Source: Candidatus Sysuiplasma superficiale
Lineage (GTDB): Archaea > Thermoplasmatota > Thermoplasmata > Sysuiplasmatales > Sysuiplasmataceae
Direction of reading: 5' to 3'
NCBI GenBank assembly: GCA_019720975.1
Contig: JAGVSJ010000002.1
Location: 113,646 to 177,645 of the forward strand
DNA length: 64,000 nt
How positions within the stretch are numbered: the first letter of the stretch is position 1; every line of letters begins with the position of its first letter. The notes beneath the pieces were generated by a model. That model was not told the DNA's origin. It worked only from the letters and a program-made list of their open reading frames with translations, and did not search any database. A program made the position numbers and the translations under genes. This document shows positions 35,179 to 44,668 of the stretch, in pieces.

Positions 35179-36798
35179 CTAAAAAGTAATTCCGTATTTC
35201 TGTTTGAGAGCAGCCCTGACAAGCCCGAGATGAAGTGGAGACGGTCTCTGCGGCCTCGACTTAAATTCCGGATGGAACTGTGAGCCCACGAAATAATCGG
35301 CAGTTGGAAGCTCTGCCACTTCCATCCTCCTGCCGTTATCGGAGTGGCCGGTAAACCGGATGCCGGAAGAAGTCAGATCGGCTATGGTTTCTGGATTGAC
35401 TTCGTATCTGTGCCTGTGTCTCTCCATTACACTTTCTGATCCGTAGAGCCTGCCTGCAATGCTTTCCCTATCCAGTATTATCTTGTGTGCTCCCAGCCGC
35501 ATTGTGCCTCCCTTGTCGTTCACGCCCTTCTGCTCAGGCAGGAGATCGATCACAGGATACTTTGTGTCCGGATTGAACTCGGTGCTGTTCGCATCCTTCA
35601 TGCCGAGCACGTTTCTTGAATATTCTATAAGAGCGCACTGGAACCCCAGACATACCCCCAGATAAGGCTTATTGTTTACCCTTGCATATCCTGCAGCCGC
35701 AATCTTGCCTTCTATTCCCCTGTGTCCGAATCCTCCGGGAACTAGAATTGCATCCATCTCCGAAAGTATTGCATCTGCACCCTTTCTTTCTATCTCCTCT
35801 GACTCAACAAATGTAGTCTGGACTCTGCAGCTGGTGGCCGCTGTGACATGATGAAAGGCTTCTATATGGCTGATATACGCATCGCTCAGTTCTGTGTACT
35901 TGCCGACTATCGCGATACGGACTGAATACTTGGGATCAGTGAGTTTTGCGTAGAATGCCTTCCAGTCGCTCAGATCCGGTTCACCCGGAGGTAATGAAAA
36001 CTTCTTCAGGACATAATCAGCCATGCCCTGCCGTTCAAGCAGCATGGGTATACCGTAAATCGACTGCAGGTTCGGTGCACTTATGACCGCCTCAACCGGA
36101 ACGCTGCAGAAAAGCGATATTTTAGCCTTTATATCCTCTTCAATATCACGCTCTGCCCTTGCAACTATCATGTCCGGATCTATACCGATTGCCCGCAGCT
36201 CCTTGACCGAATGCTGTGTCGGTTTGGTCTTCTGTTCTCCAACCGAACCCACCTCCGGGACAAGCGTTGTATGAATGAAAAGGCAGGAGCGGGAGGAAGA
36301 GGAATCAAGCTCCATACGCATCTGCCTTACAGCCTCAAGAAATGGCATGGATTCTATGTCTCCCACAGTGCCTCCGAGTTCAACGAGAGCTATATCCGCG
36401 CCTGAATTCTCAGCAACCCTCGCTATTTCCCTCTTTATCTCGTTGGTGACGTGCGGTATAATCTGCACGGTCTTGCCAAGATATGCGCCTTTCCTTTCCT
36501 TGCTAATCACCCTGAGATATATCTTGCCTGTCGTGATATTGTGGTCACTGGTGAGGTTTGTATCCAGGAAACGTTCATAGGTGCCCAAATCAAGATCGAC
36601 CTCACCCCCATCCTCGAGCACGAAGACCTCTCCATGTTCGAAAGGATTCATCGTACCTGCGTCCGTATTGAGATAAGGATCTATCTTTATGGCCGTAACC
36701 TTGTAACCTCTGGACACCAGGACCCTTCCGAGTGAAGCGGCGGTTGTTCCCTTCCCAAGACCTGAAATCACACCCCCCGTGACAAAAATATATTTCAT
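35179..36798 (-). CDS. pyrG: CTP synthase
   Basis: 539 residues, full length. Synthetase domain starts FVTGGVISGLGKGTTAASLG (P-loop) and the glutaminase domain has the nucleophile Cys in YLGVCLGFQ near residue 380 and His/Glu in HPEFKSRP near the end. It converts UTP, ATP and glutamine to CTP. An inverted repeat lies 16-46 bases before the start codon and may be regulatory. Stop is TAG followed by a T-rich stretch. Confidence 0.97.
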   Translation of the reverse strand: MKYIFVTGGVISGLGKGTTAASLGRVLVSRGYKVTAIKIDPYLNTDAGTMNPFEHGEVFVLEDGGEVDLDLGTYERFLDTNLTSDHNITTGKIYLRVISKERKGAYLGKTVQIIPHVTNEIKREIARVAENSGADIALVELGGTVGDIESMPFLEAVRQMRMELDSSSSRSCLFIHTTLVPEVGSVGEQKTKPTQHSVKELRAIGIDPDMIVARAERDIEEDIKAKISLFCSVPVEAVISAPNLQSIYGIPMLLERQGMADYVLKKFSLPPGEPDLSDWKAFYAKLTDPKYSVRIAIVGKYTELSDAYISHIEAFHHVTAATSCRVQTTFVESEEIERKGADAILSEMDAILVPGGFGHRGIEGKIAAAGYARVNNKPYLGVCLGFQCALIEYSRNVLGMKDANSTEFNPDTKYPVIDLLPEQKGVNDKGGTMRLGAHKIILDRESIAGRLYGSESVMERHRHRYEVNPETIADLTSSGIRFTGHSDNGRRMEVAELPTADYFVGSQFHPEFKSRPQRPSPLHLGLVRAALKQKYGITF

Positions 36799-36813
36799 TG
36801 GACCACGGGATCG

Positions 36814-36844
36814 GAAGATTGGTAATGAAAGTATTTCAATCTTC
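36814..36844 (-). repeat. 8-bp inverted repeat upstream of pyrG
   Basis: GAAGATTG and CAATCTTC are perfect inverted arms separated by 15 bases that, on the minus strand, contain the TATA-like GAAATACTTT. The layout could be an operator flanking the pyrG core promoter or a leader hairpin. Confidence 0.4.
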
Positions 36845-37003
36845 TTATGGATGGCAAAGGCGCTGAAAGATACGGTTCTAAGTCATTCTCCCATGCCTCA
36901 TTCGTCCCTTCGCGCCTGCAGCTTCATTGTATTATTTTCCCGCCGCATCCATTCCGGGTGCTGGGATGGTCTGCGTTGATGTTCAGCGAATCAGCGGAGC
37001 CAT

Positions 37004-38461
37004 TCAGTATATCTCATAGGAGTCGCCGCGTGGATCGAAAGCCTCTTCCACTTTCTCCCCCGCCACTATCGCCTGTGCATGTCCCATCAAACTGCTTCTA
37101 TCGCCGACTTTTCTGGCACCCTCTATGTCAAGCCCATTCTCTTCATAGAGGATTGAATCAGAATATATAGAAGAGGGATAACAGAATCTGGGCGCATTGA
37201 CAGCATCCTGCGGAGTGATGCCAAAATCAATTATCCTCGAGAGTATCTGCATGTTGATCTGTGGCTGGACATCGCCTCCCATGGAACTGACATAGATTGA
37301 ATTGGGCCCCTTGCAGACCGTCGCCATCAGCGTGTGAAATGTCTTCTTCCTTGGTGCCAGGCAGTTGTGATGCCCGGCATCCAGTGTAAAATAGCTTCCT
37401 CTGTTGTTCATGTTTATTCCCGTGCCTCTGATGGTCTGACCGGATCCAAAACCCATGTAATTGCTCTGTATTGCGCTGATCCCTATTTCGCCATCGTATA
37501 CGGAAAAGGCAGTTGTATCAGAGAATGACTTTTCTACCCGTTCCGGTCTGAGAAGAGGACTATACTCGTAATCGGGGCTGAGGATCGTCGGGGGAATCTT
37601 CACAGTCGACGGATCTCCAATGTACCTGGCTCTGTAATCGTACGCAATTTGCATTGTCTGGAGAAGTTTGCTGAAATATTCCCGGTCAATTGCGTCAAAC
37701 TTGAATCTGTTGAGCATGTTCATCCAGAAAAGGATTGTCGCACCCTGACTGTTCGGGGGCGTTGTATAAACCCTGTAATTTCTGTAGGCGGTGCTTAATG
37801 GCTCCTCCCAGGCTGCACTGTACGAGTCAAGATCATCGAAGCGTATCAGACCGCCTTTTGCAATCATGTCATCTTCAATAGCTCTTGCTATCTCACCGTG
37901 GTAAAATGAATGACCGGAATCCGAAGACACTGTTTCAAGAGTCCTGCCAAGATCCTTCTGCACCAGCTGTGAATTTTCCCTTATATCACCATATGCCCGC
38001 TTCCAGTCTTCATCACCGAAACTGTACCGCTTGACAGCCTCGGACAGACTGCGCTGGACCCTGAACCCGCCGGTGGCATACGTTATGGCTCTACGGAAAA
38101 GATCAGGCAGCTTCATAGTCGCTCTCACGCTTATCAGTTCCCAGGATGACACAAGGCCGGGGACTGTCAGTGAGGACAGTGGACCGAACTTCGGTATTTC
38201 TGAAAAGCCCCTGCCTTTGAACAGTTCAATGGAGGCAAGTGCGGAAGAAAAGCCGCTCCCGTTTATTGCTTTCAAACCATGGTCATCAACAACTGCAAAA
38301 AAATCACCCCCCAGACCATTGAGATGAGGCTGAACCACTGTCAGAACTGAACTCACAGCAAGAAGTGCATCGTACGCGTTGCCACCTTTCTCCAGTATCT
38401 CCAATCCTGCACGCGTGGAAAGAGGATGATTCGATGCCACTGAGTAGCGTTTCCCGTTCAT
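37004..38461 (-). CDS. ggt: Gamma-glutamyltransferase-family Ntn hydrolase
   Basis: 485 residues. The protein should self-cleave before the nucleophile Thr in SDTTAFSVYDG near residue 314, giving large and small subunits. GLGGDFFAVV and GSGQTIRGTGINMNNRG, then the C-terminal GGDVQPQINMQIL are family signatures. No clear signal peptide is seen, so cytosolic use, as in archaeal cephalosporin-acylase-like or glutathione-independent members, is possible. Substrate not established. Single gene. Confidence 0.88.
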   Translation of the reverse strand: MNGKRYSVASNHPLSTRAGLEILEKGGNAYDALLAVSSVLTVVQPHLNGLGGDFFAVVDDHGLKAINGSGFSSALASIELFKGRGFSEIPKFGPLSSLTVPGLVSSWELISVRATMKLPDLFRRAITYATGGFRVQRSLSEAVKRYSFGDEDWKRAYGDIRENSQLVQKDLGRTLETVSSDSGHSFYHGEIARAIEDDMIAKGGLIRFDDLDSYSAAWEEPLSTAYRNYRVYTTPPNSQGATILFWMNMLNRFKFDAIDREYFSKLLQTMQIAYDYRARYIGDPSTVKIPPTILSPDYEYSPLLRPERVEKSFSDTTAFSVYDGEIGISAIQSNYMGFGSGQTIRGTGINMNNRGSYFTLDAGHHNCLAPRKKTFHTLMATVCKGPNSIYVSSMGGDVQPQINMQILSRIIDFGITPQDAVNAPRFCYPSSIYSDSILYEENGLDIEGARKVGDRSSLMGHAQAIVAGEKVEEAFDPRGDSYEIY

Positions 38462-39060
38462 ACTTGCAAACTACAGTAATTCAGATCGATTACAAATAAA
38501 TTTGACTGAAAGCTGGACCATATGCTGCGATGACGTCGCCAGGGGAGGAATTCTCGAGAAAATTCATCTAAGATGTGAAAGAAAATTCGCATGTTTAACC
38601 GCGCTGCAGCCCATGACAGCATTCCAGCTCCGGCTTCGCAAAACATGTCACGATGTCGGCATAGGCGGGCTTGCATACGCGTCACAGCAGTGGTTTCCGG
38701 TCATACAGTTCTATCGTTGAGGGAAAACAGGGCTGTGCATCCGCCCGATGAGCCCCTCTTTGTAAGAGATGAAAAGGTAACTACGTTTCGAATATCTTTT
38801 GAGAAGGAATAGTTATTGACAGGCGACAGGCTTGCGTTGCGTGCTTTCCTTCACAAAAAAGGATATCACCTCCAACAACCTGTAAACAGTGGCGTTTGGT
38901 TGCAAATATTCACAGCATTCCCCAAACGTTCCGCATATACGTTTTTGCTGTATCGGTGTAAACATTCTTACCAGGCTTCGGGTTGCATGACATAAATAAT
39001 GAAAGCACTGGACATTTTCGGAATGGGCAATGATAAATACTGAATTCAAGAGTACGGCGT
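38462..39060. other. Roughly 600-base divergent gap without a recognised gene
   Basis: Only short frames with no family signature are present. The left end should hold the gamma-glutamyltransferase promoter (AAATTTATTTG on the minus strand) and the right end the aminopeptidase promoter (GATAAATAC about 30 bases before its start). The middle looks like decayed coding sequence but could not be assigned. Confidence 0.4.
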
Positions 39061-41493
39061 ATGCGAATCCCAAGGTACAGTCTACGTTTTGACGTGAATT
39101 TCGAAAATCTTTCGTTTTCCGCGACTGAAACTGTTACATTCAGAGGTGCTCCAAGAACAGTGGAACTTGACTGCGAAAACCTGAATATCGGAAAGGTCAC
39201 ATCTGGCAGGAAGGATCTGAAATGGGAGATGAGGAAGAGGGAGAGGAAACTCAGGATACGCACGCCTGGAAAGGGCGATTTCAGCTGCAGAATAGAATTC
39301 ACCGGCAAGGTTCGTGACGGCGAGCTTCAGGGATTCTATAAATCAAGATACAAGGAAGGATACATACTCACGACACAGTTTGAGCCGTTGGGTGCGAGAT
39401 CCCTTTTTCCCTGCATTGACAGTCCGGAAATCAAATCGGTTTTCGAGATCAGCGTCGTGGTTGATAAAGGTCTGTCCGTCATTTCAAATACAGAGATAGC
39501 CAGCAAAACAGAAAGCAATGGGAGGGTAGAATTCAATTTTGCCCCCACCCCGAAGATGGCTACGTATCTGCTGTATATAGGGATAGGCAAATTTACTGAA
39601 AGTTCGGCCTCTGAAGGGGGGATAAAGGTCATCATTGCATCTACTCCCGATCAGAAGGGAAAAGGCAGGTTTGCACTTCGGAATGCGTTGAAATTGCTCA
39701 AAACATATGAAAAATACTACTCAATTCCATATCCCCTTTCCAAGCTTCATCTTGTCGGGATCCCTGAATATTCTGTCGGGGCAATGGAAAACTGGGGGAG
39801 CATAACATTCAGGGAATCTGTACTTTTCGTTGATGAAGACACAAGCGAGAACAGCAGGCGTACCGTCGCTTCAGTCCTTGCGCATGAAATTGCACACCAA
39901 TGGTTCGGAAATCTTGTTACAATGAGATGGTGGAATGATCTCTGGCTTAACGAAAGTTTTGCGACTTTTATGAGCACGAAGATACTTGACAGCCTGTATC
40001 CCGGCTGGGATGTCTGGTCTGATTTTTTGCTTTACGAAACTGGCCCTTCCATGACCTGGGACGCTCTCATGTCGACCCACCCAATTGAGGCTGAGGTAAA
40101 GCGCCCGGAAGATATATCAGAAATATTCGACGAAATAAGTTACGGAAAGGGCGGCAGCGTGCTGAGAATGATAAACGAATATCTTGGAGAAGAATATTTC
40201 AGGAACGGAATACGGAATTATCTAAAAAGATTCAGCTACGAAAATGCAGTCAGCTCAGATCTGTGGAAGAGCCTTGGAACATCTTCTGGAACAAATGTTG
40301 AGAGCATCATGAGGTCATGGGTGAGGAAGGCGGGTCATCCTGTTGTCGTTGTTTCCAGGACAGGCAGTCGCGTAAGATTGAGTCAGAGGCGTTTCCTTCT
40401 CTCAGGGAAATCTGAAGAAGATATCTGGCCGATTCCGTTGACCTACCTGGACGGTGGCAAGAGGAAGACGCTTCTGATGAATCGGAAGAACGCGTATGCT
40501 GACATCAATGACATAGACGATTTTGTAATGAATGAGGAGGGAAGCGGATTCTACAGGGTTCTCTACGATGAAGCCAGCTACGGCAGGCTCTACAGCAGGC
40601 TCGAAGAGCTGAGAAACACATGCAGATGGCATCTGCTTTCTGACATGTACGCTTTCCTGTATTCCGGCGACGTTGACTTTCACCTCTATATGAAATTTGC
40701 AAGCAAACTTTCTGATGATGCTGATTATCTTGTGATCAGCGAGCTGAATTCGCAACTGAACGAGTTACTCTCCGTTGTGCCTGATATCGAGGAATTGTCT
40801 TCGCTGTATTGCAGCTTCTGCAGGAAACATCTCAAAAGGGTGGGTTACAGGAGAAGAAATGGTGAGGACAGGATCAACACAATTGTCAGAGAAAAACTCA
40901 GTTCCGGTCTTGCCTTGGTCGATGAAAGGTATGCGGCCGAAATAGCACCCCTTTTCAAGGAGTGGGAGAAGACGGAGGCTGAACTGAAGGGGGCCGCCGT
41001 TATTGCATATGCCAGGACGCGAGGGATGGTCGCATTCGAGGAGATTTCAGGCAAGATGAAGTCAGCGGAATCTGATCAGAACGCCATGAAGCTTTCGATG
41101 GCACTGGTTTCATTCAGAGAGGGCAATGCAGTGAGAAGAGGACTTGATCTTTCATTCACTGGCGAACTCAACATAGGGCACCTCCCGTACGTTTTCATTG
41201 CAGCCTCACGAAATCCTGAAGGGAGGAAGGAGATGTGGGAATTCTTCACATCCAACCGTGACAGGATAATCAAAACATTCAGGGGAACGGGCCTGAATTC
41301 GTTAATTCTCGAACGGATAATTGCAAACTGCGGTGTCCTCCTGGGCAACGAAATAACTGAATACCTTTCGAATCACGACATCCCTGAAGCGAGTGCTGGT
41401 GTTCGCAAGGGACTTGAAATCATGTCTGTCAGGAGAAAGCTTGCTGAAAGGATCAGAAGATCGGAAGAGAATATCGGAAGATTAGCAGGTTAA
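39061..41493 (+). CDS. M1-family aminopeptidase (tricorn interacting factor F2/F3 type)
   Basis: 810 residues. GAMENWGSITFRE at about residue 240 is the exopeptidase motif, and HEIAHQWFGN at about 275 with the later NESFAT Glu gives the zinc site HExxH-x18-E. In Thermoplasma such enzymes release single amino acids from peptides made by the proteasome and tricorn protease. Slightly longer than the factors of Thermoplasma (about 780). The start is close to the predicted transcript start, so the mRNA may be almost leaderless. Confidence 0.93.
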   Translation: MRIPRYSLRFDVNFENLSFSATETVTFRGAPRTVELDCENLNIGKVTSGRKDLKWEMRKRERKLRIRTPGKGDFSCRIEFTGKVRDGELQGFYKSRYKEGYILTTQFEPLGARSLFPCIDSPEIKSVFEISVVVDKGLSVISNTEIASKTESNGRVEFNFAPTPKMATYLLYIGIGKFTESSASEGGIKVIIASTPDQKGKGRFALRNALKLLKTYEKYYSIPYPLSKLHLVGIPEYSVGAMENWGSITFRESVLFVDEDTSENSRRTVASVLAHEIAHQWFGNLVTMRWWNDLWLNESFATFMSTKILDSLYPGWDVWSDFLLYETGPSMTWDALMSTHPIEAEVKRPEDISEIFDEISYGKGGSVLRMINEYLGEEYFRNGIRNYLKRFSYENAVSSDLWKSLGTSSGTNVESIMRSWVRKAGHPVVVVSRTGSRVRLSQRRFLLSGKSEEDIWPIPLTYLDGGKRKTLLMNRKNAYADINDIDDFVMNEEGSGFYRVLYDEASYGRLYSRLEELRNTCRWHLLSDMYAFLYSGDVDFHLYMKFASKLSDDADYLVISELNSQLNELLSVVPDIEELSSLYCSFCRKHLKRVGYRRRNGEDRINTIVREKLSSGLALVDERYAAEIAPLFKEWEKTEAELKGAAVIAYARTRGMVAFEEISGKMKSAESDQNAMKLSMALVSFREGNAVRRGLDLSFTGELNIGHLPYVFIAASRNPEGRKEMWEFFTSNRDRIIKTFRGTGLNSLILERIIANCGVLLGNEITEYLSNHDIPEASAGVRKGLEIMSVRRKLAERIRRSEENIGRLAG

Positions 41494-41559
41494 CAATCAT
41501 ATAGGAGAACTGGCCTGGCATATCAACCAAGGGCAATATTACGCACGGGGGAATGTCAG

Positions 41560-42012
41560 ATGTTGAAGAAGGGGGATATCGCTCCTGATTTCAGCCTGCC
41601 GGACGATCAGGGACACAACTTTAGTCTCTATTCCGAACTGGCAAAGGGACCGATTGTTCTCTATTTTTACCCTAAGGACTTTACTGCAGGATGTACAGCG
41701 GAAGCCTGCGGCTTCAGGGATGCGTTCGAATCCTTTGATAAACTGGGATACAGAATAGTTGGAATCAGCTCGGATCCACCTGAAAGACACAGGAAATTCA
41801 GGACGGAAATGAGGCTTCAATTCACTCTTCTGAGCGACAGGGAACGTCGTGTTGCGAAACTTTACGGTTCAATCGGCTTCCTCGGAATAATACCCGGGAG
41901 GACAACATACGTGATCGGTAGTGACAGAATAATCAGGCACTCATTTTCCTCTCAGCTTGATGTGAGGGGACATATCTCACAGGCACTGGATTTTGCAAAA
42001 GGAGCTGAATAA
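41560..42012 (+). CDS. bcp: Peroxiredoxin of the Bcp/PrxQ type
   Basis: 150 residues. The peroxidatic Cys45 and resolving Cys50 lie in FTAGCTAEACGFRD, the two-cysteine spacing of PrxQ/Bcp. DFSLPDDQG at the start and YFYPKDFT are typical. It reduces hydrogen or alkyl peroxides with thioredoxin-like donors. It follows the aminopeptidase gene after 66 bases on the same strand. Confidence 0.95.
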   Translation: MLKKGDIAPDFSLPDDQGHNFSLYSELAKGPIVLYFYPKDFTAGCTAEACGFRDAFESFDKLGYRIVGISSDPPERHRKFRTEMRLQFTLLSDRERRVAKLYGSIGFLGIIPGRTTYVIGSDRIIRHSFSSQLDVRGHISQALDFAKGAE

Positions 42013-42037
42013 ATCTTCCTTCCCATATGATGCACAA

Positions 42038-42238
42038 TCAGGAGAGTGCCGGTTCGGAACTGCTCTGGTGCATTGCAGGGACATTGTAGATTATGACGTG
42101 CCTGCACTTGATGCATGTGATTATACATCTGTCGAGATCTATCTGATTCTGCGAGTAAGCATTCCTCAATTCCCTTCTTATTCTCTCAGGGTAGATGCAT
42201 TCGCAGCCGCACTTTTCGTCACTGCAAAATCTGCACAT
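42038..42238 (-). CDS. Possible small cysteine-rich protein
   Basis: 66 residues with CRFCSDEKCGCEC at the N-terminus and CIITCIKC in the middle, enough cysteines for one or two zinc sites. It lies convergent to the peroxiredoxin gene and downstream of the symporter gene. Nothing else supports it, and the second half has no regular composition. Could be a chance frame. Confidence 0.35.
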   Translation of the reverse strand: MCRFCSDEKCGCECIYPERIRRELRNAYSQNQIDLDRCIITCIKCRHVIIYNVPAMHQSSSEPALS

Positions 42239-42397
42239 TTTAAATCATCCCTCCGCTGATTCGAACCTTCCTGTCGGCACATTAAAACACCGGAGACTTA
42301 TAAACTATTCACATTCTGCCCCGCGATGGTAACAGCATCATCCATCAGAATTAAATGAGATAAAGCGTTTACCTTCGCTCTCCGGAATTTGCCACAG

Positions 42398-43915
42398 TCA
42401 TGCCTTTTCAGGAACGGGTGACTTCACGCCTATGCCCGCTGCAACCGCACTGCCGACCAGCGATATCAGTATGTTGATGGCGACGGAAATGAGACCTATG
42501 TAGAGCAGACCGTAAGAGGAATTGAAGAAACTCGTCTGAAGAGACTTGAAATGATTGGCGACTTCAACAAGGTAAATGCCTACAAACATGCCGACAGCCC
42601 AGCCGGCTATCAGTGAGTGTTTGTTCAGCCTCTTCGAGAAAAGACCAATGAACACTGAAGGGAGTATCTGAAGTATGATAATTCCCCCCAGAAGCTGGAG
42701 CTGTATCGCGTATGTAGCCGGTACAATGAAAACAAATCCCAGAGCAATGAACTTGAATACCGCAGACATCCACTTGGCAAGGGAGGCTTCTGTCTTGTCT
42801 GTCATGTGCGGCGCAAACTCTTTCACTATATTTCTCACAAAGAGATTCGCCTGGGCTATTGCCATTATAGCAGCAGGAACCAGACCGCCTATGAATATGC
42901 CCAGTAGAGCAATCCCGGCAAACCAGCTCGGCATAGTGTAGACGATAAGTGCCGGAACGACAAGAATTCCTCTTGACGCCGCACTGAATGTACCGAGGTA
43001 TTTCATTGCAGGTGCAACTGCATATACGAGCACACCGAAGAGGGCAAGAAGGGCAAGTCCTATTCCGTAAATCGGCAACAGAGCAGTACTCCTTCTCAGT
43101 TTCTTCTCATCTGAGGAGCTGAGCGCACCATTGACAGCGTGCGGATAGAGGAAAAGTGCAAAGGCGCTACCCAGCCAGAGTGTCCAGTATGCAGACCCTG
43201 CGACAGGTGCCAGAGTCTGGAAACTCTTCTTGGCAGCGAAGGCATGCTGGAAGCCTCCGTAGCTCAGCGGTACCACTACGATTATTACAATCACTGTAAG
43301 AAATATCAGCACATCCTTGAAGACGGCAGTGAGAGTTGCCCCTCGCAACCCGGTAGCAAATGTGAAAAGCGCAAGGACAATGAAGGACAGAACAAGAGAA
43401 ACTTCAACGACTGTGCTTATGTTTGCGATACCTGAGAGCATGACGGTCAGTACAGCCCTCATTCCGACAATCTGCAGCGCAATGTATGGCAGCTCCGCTA
43501 TTATACCGGTAAGCGCAAGCAGTATTGCGAGAGTGGGGCTCTTGAACTTGTCCCTCACAAAGTCAGAGGATGTGATGTAACCGTGCTTCTTCGCCTCTGT
43601 CCAGAGCTTTGGCATTGTTATCATCGCTATGGCAAAAGTTGTAGCAACGTATGGGACAGCAAAGAAAAACAGAGCGCCCTTCGCGAAAACTCCTGAGGGG
43701 ACAGCAACGAAGGTGTAGGCCGTATAGAGATCTGCACCTATTAGGAACCATGTGAGATAGACACCGAGCTTGCGCCCAGCAAGTGCCCATTCACCTATCA
43801 TCCCGAGATCTCCCCTGCGCCATCTGCCCGCGGTGAATCCCAGAATTGCAAATATTACAAACAGAACCAGGAATGAGATGATCCCAGGCAGACCGAGAAG
43901 TGTGGGCGTTTCAAT
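42398..43915 (-). CDS. Sodium:solute symporter, monocarboxylate (MctP-like) type
   Basis: 505 residues if begun at ATT, with 13 membrane helices. The frame is open upstream of the first ATG and encodes a proper first helix ([19 protein letters not shown]) and [18 protein letters not shown], which aligns with the N-terminus of MctP-type symporters, so the ATG 38 codons in would delete helix 1. No ATG, GTG or TTG is available; ATT shares a base with the stop of the DUF3311 gene. [14 protein letters not shown] is the family signature. Likely substrates are lactate, pyruvate or other short acids; not proven. Confidence 0.85.
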   Translation of the reverse strand: METPTLLGLPGIISFLVLFVIFAILGFTAGRWRRGDLGMIGEWALAGRKLGVYLTWFLIGADLYTAYTFVAVPSGVFAKGALFFFAVPYVATTFAIAMITMPKLWTEAKKHGYITSSDFVRDKFKSPTLAILLALTGIIAELPYIALQIVGMRAVLTVMLSGIANISTVVEVSLVLSFIVLALFTFATGLRGATLTAVFKDVLIFLTVIVIIVVVPLSYGGFQHAFAAKKSFQTLAPVAGSAYWTLWLGSAFALFLYPHAVNGALSSSDEKKLRRSTALLPIYGIGLALLALFGVLVYAVAPAMKYLGTFSAASRGILVVPALIVYTMPSWFAGIALLGIFIGGLVPAAIMAIAQANLFVRNIVKEFAPHMTDKTEASLAKWMSAVFKFIALGFVFIVPATYAIQLQLLGGIIILQILPSVFIGLFSKRLNKHSLIAGWAVGMFVGIYLVEVANHFKSLQTSFFNSSYGLLYIGLISVAINILISLVGSAVAAGIGVKSPVPEKA

Positions 43916-44147
43916 CGCCCCCCGAATTGCTGTCTAAAATGAATGCTGCAATGATAAATAGAATGGCGGACAGCAATAGCCACAGAGTCTGAAACCAGTA
44001 ATAAAAAGGCACTCCCGCTAAGGTCGGATTTACCTTGTCATAATACGGCAGATCAAAATAGACGACAAACGGTATCAGCAGCAGGATTGCGGCCGCGATA
44101 TCCTTTCCGAGGCTCCGATGGGCACGTGCATCAGTTTCATTTTGCAT
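43911..44147 (-). CDS. DUF3311-family small membrane protein
   Basis: 78 residues from ATG ([10 protein letters not shown]) with two membrane helices: [19 protein letters not shown] and [18 protein letters not shown]. This is the DUF3311 pattern; such proteins are regularly encoded directly before SSS symporters and are thought to be partner subunits. An ATG eight codons upstream is also possible. A TATA box (TTTTATACAC on the minus strand) stands about 45 bases before the chosen start. Confidence 0.82.
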   Translation of the reverse strand: MQNETDARAHRSLGKDIAAAILLLIPFVVYFDLPYYDKVNPTLAGVPFYYWFQTLWLLLSAILFIIAAFILDSNSGGD

Positions 44148-44310
44148 CTTTAACCACATCCCCAAAAACAAGCAGAATACTGCACAGAGTGTATAAAACG
44201 GCAGACTCCGGATCTGTCATTTTCCCCCGATTTCATTCAATAGCTGATGTTTTTTATCGTACTTAAATGTTTCAGGTTTCAGTGCTGTGTTGAATAAATA
44301 GACAAGTGGA

Positions 44311-44610
44311 TTATGGCATCAGCTGCTTCTGCTCTTCCTTTCCGGTAAGGACTTCCCATTTTGACACTGTTGCGCCTCTGCTTTTCAGATATGCGACAAC
44401 CCTTCCCTGATCTTCCTTGCGTATCATGAAAATGCCTTTGGTGTACCTGATGTTCTTTATGCCATCAAGGAAGCCTGCCTTCCTTGATATGTATCTGCCG
44501 AAATGTGAGTGGCTCCGGTATCCGTACAGTTCACGGTAGAACCTGGATATCTCACCCCTGCTCCTGCCTTCATAGCTGAGTGTGAACGCTATCAGAATTG
44601 CCGTCTTCAT
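44311..44610 (-). CDS. Unrecognised 99-residue protein divergent from a transposase
   Basis: Soluble and basic, starting MKTAILIAFTLSYEG. The composition EISRFYRELYG, SHFGRYISRKAGFL, IFMIRKEDQGRVVAYLKSRG suggests helix-turn-helix or winged-helix segments. It shares a 58-base intergenic region with the IS5-type transposase; that region has one TATA-like AAATATAAATATA and a 22-bp palindrome. It may be a regulator linked to the element or a host gene. A longer frame upstream would run through the transposase gene and is rejected. Confidence 0.5.
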   Translation of the reverse strand: MKTAILIAFTLSYEGRSRGEISRFYRELYGYRSHSHFGRYISRKAGFLDGIKNIRYTKGIFMIRKEDQGRVVAYLKSRGATVSKWEVLTGKEEQKQLMP

Positions 44611-44644
44611 GACTGTATGATTGTTTTTCGCAAATATAAATATA

Positions 44645-44666
44645 TGACTGCAGTATACTGCAGTCA
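44645..44666. promoter_or_regulatory. 22-bp perfect palindrome between divergent genes
   Basis: The left arm TGACTGCAGTA is followed without spacer by its exact inverse. It ends two bases before the transposase ATG and lies about 35 bases before the start of the divergent 99-residue gene, next to an A+T-rich TATA-like stretch. It is suited to binding a dimer that would shut both promoters. Confidence 0.55.
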
Positions 44667-44668
44667 CA

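Noticed and set aside
42250..42275. GGTTCGAATC-like T-loop on the minus strand, as in a tRNA
   Set aside because: The five bases on each side do not pair and no acceptor or anticodon arm could be built around it.
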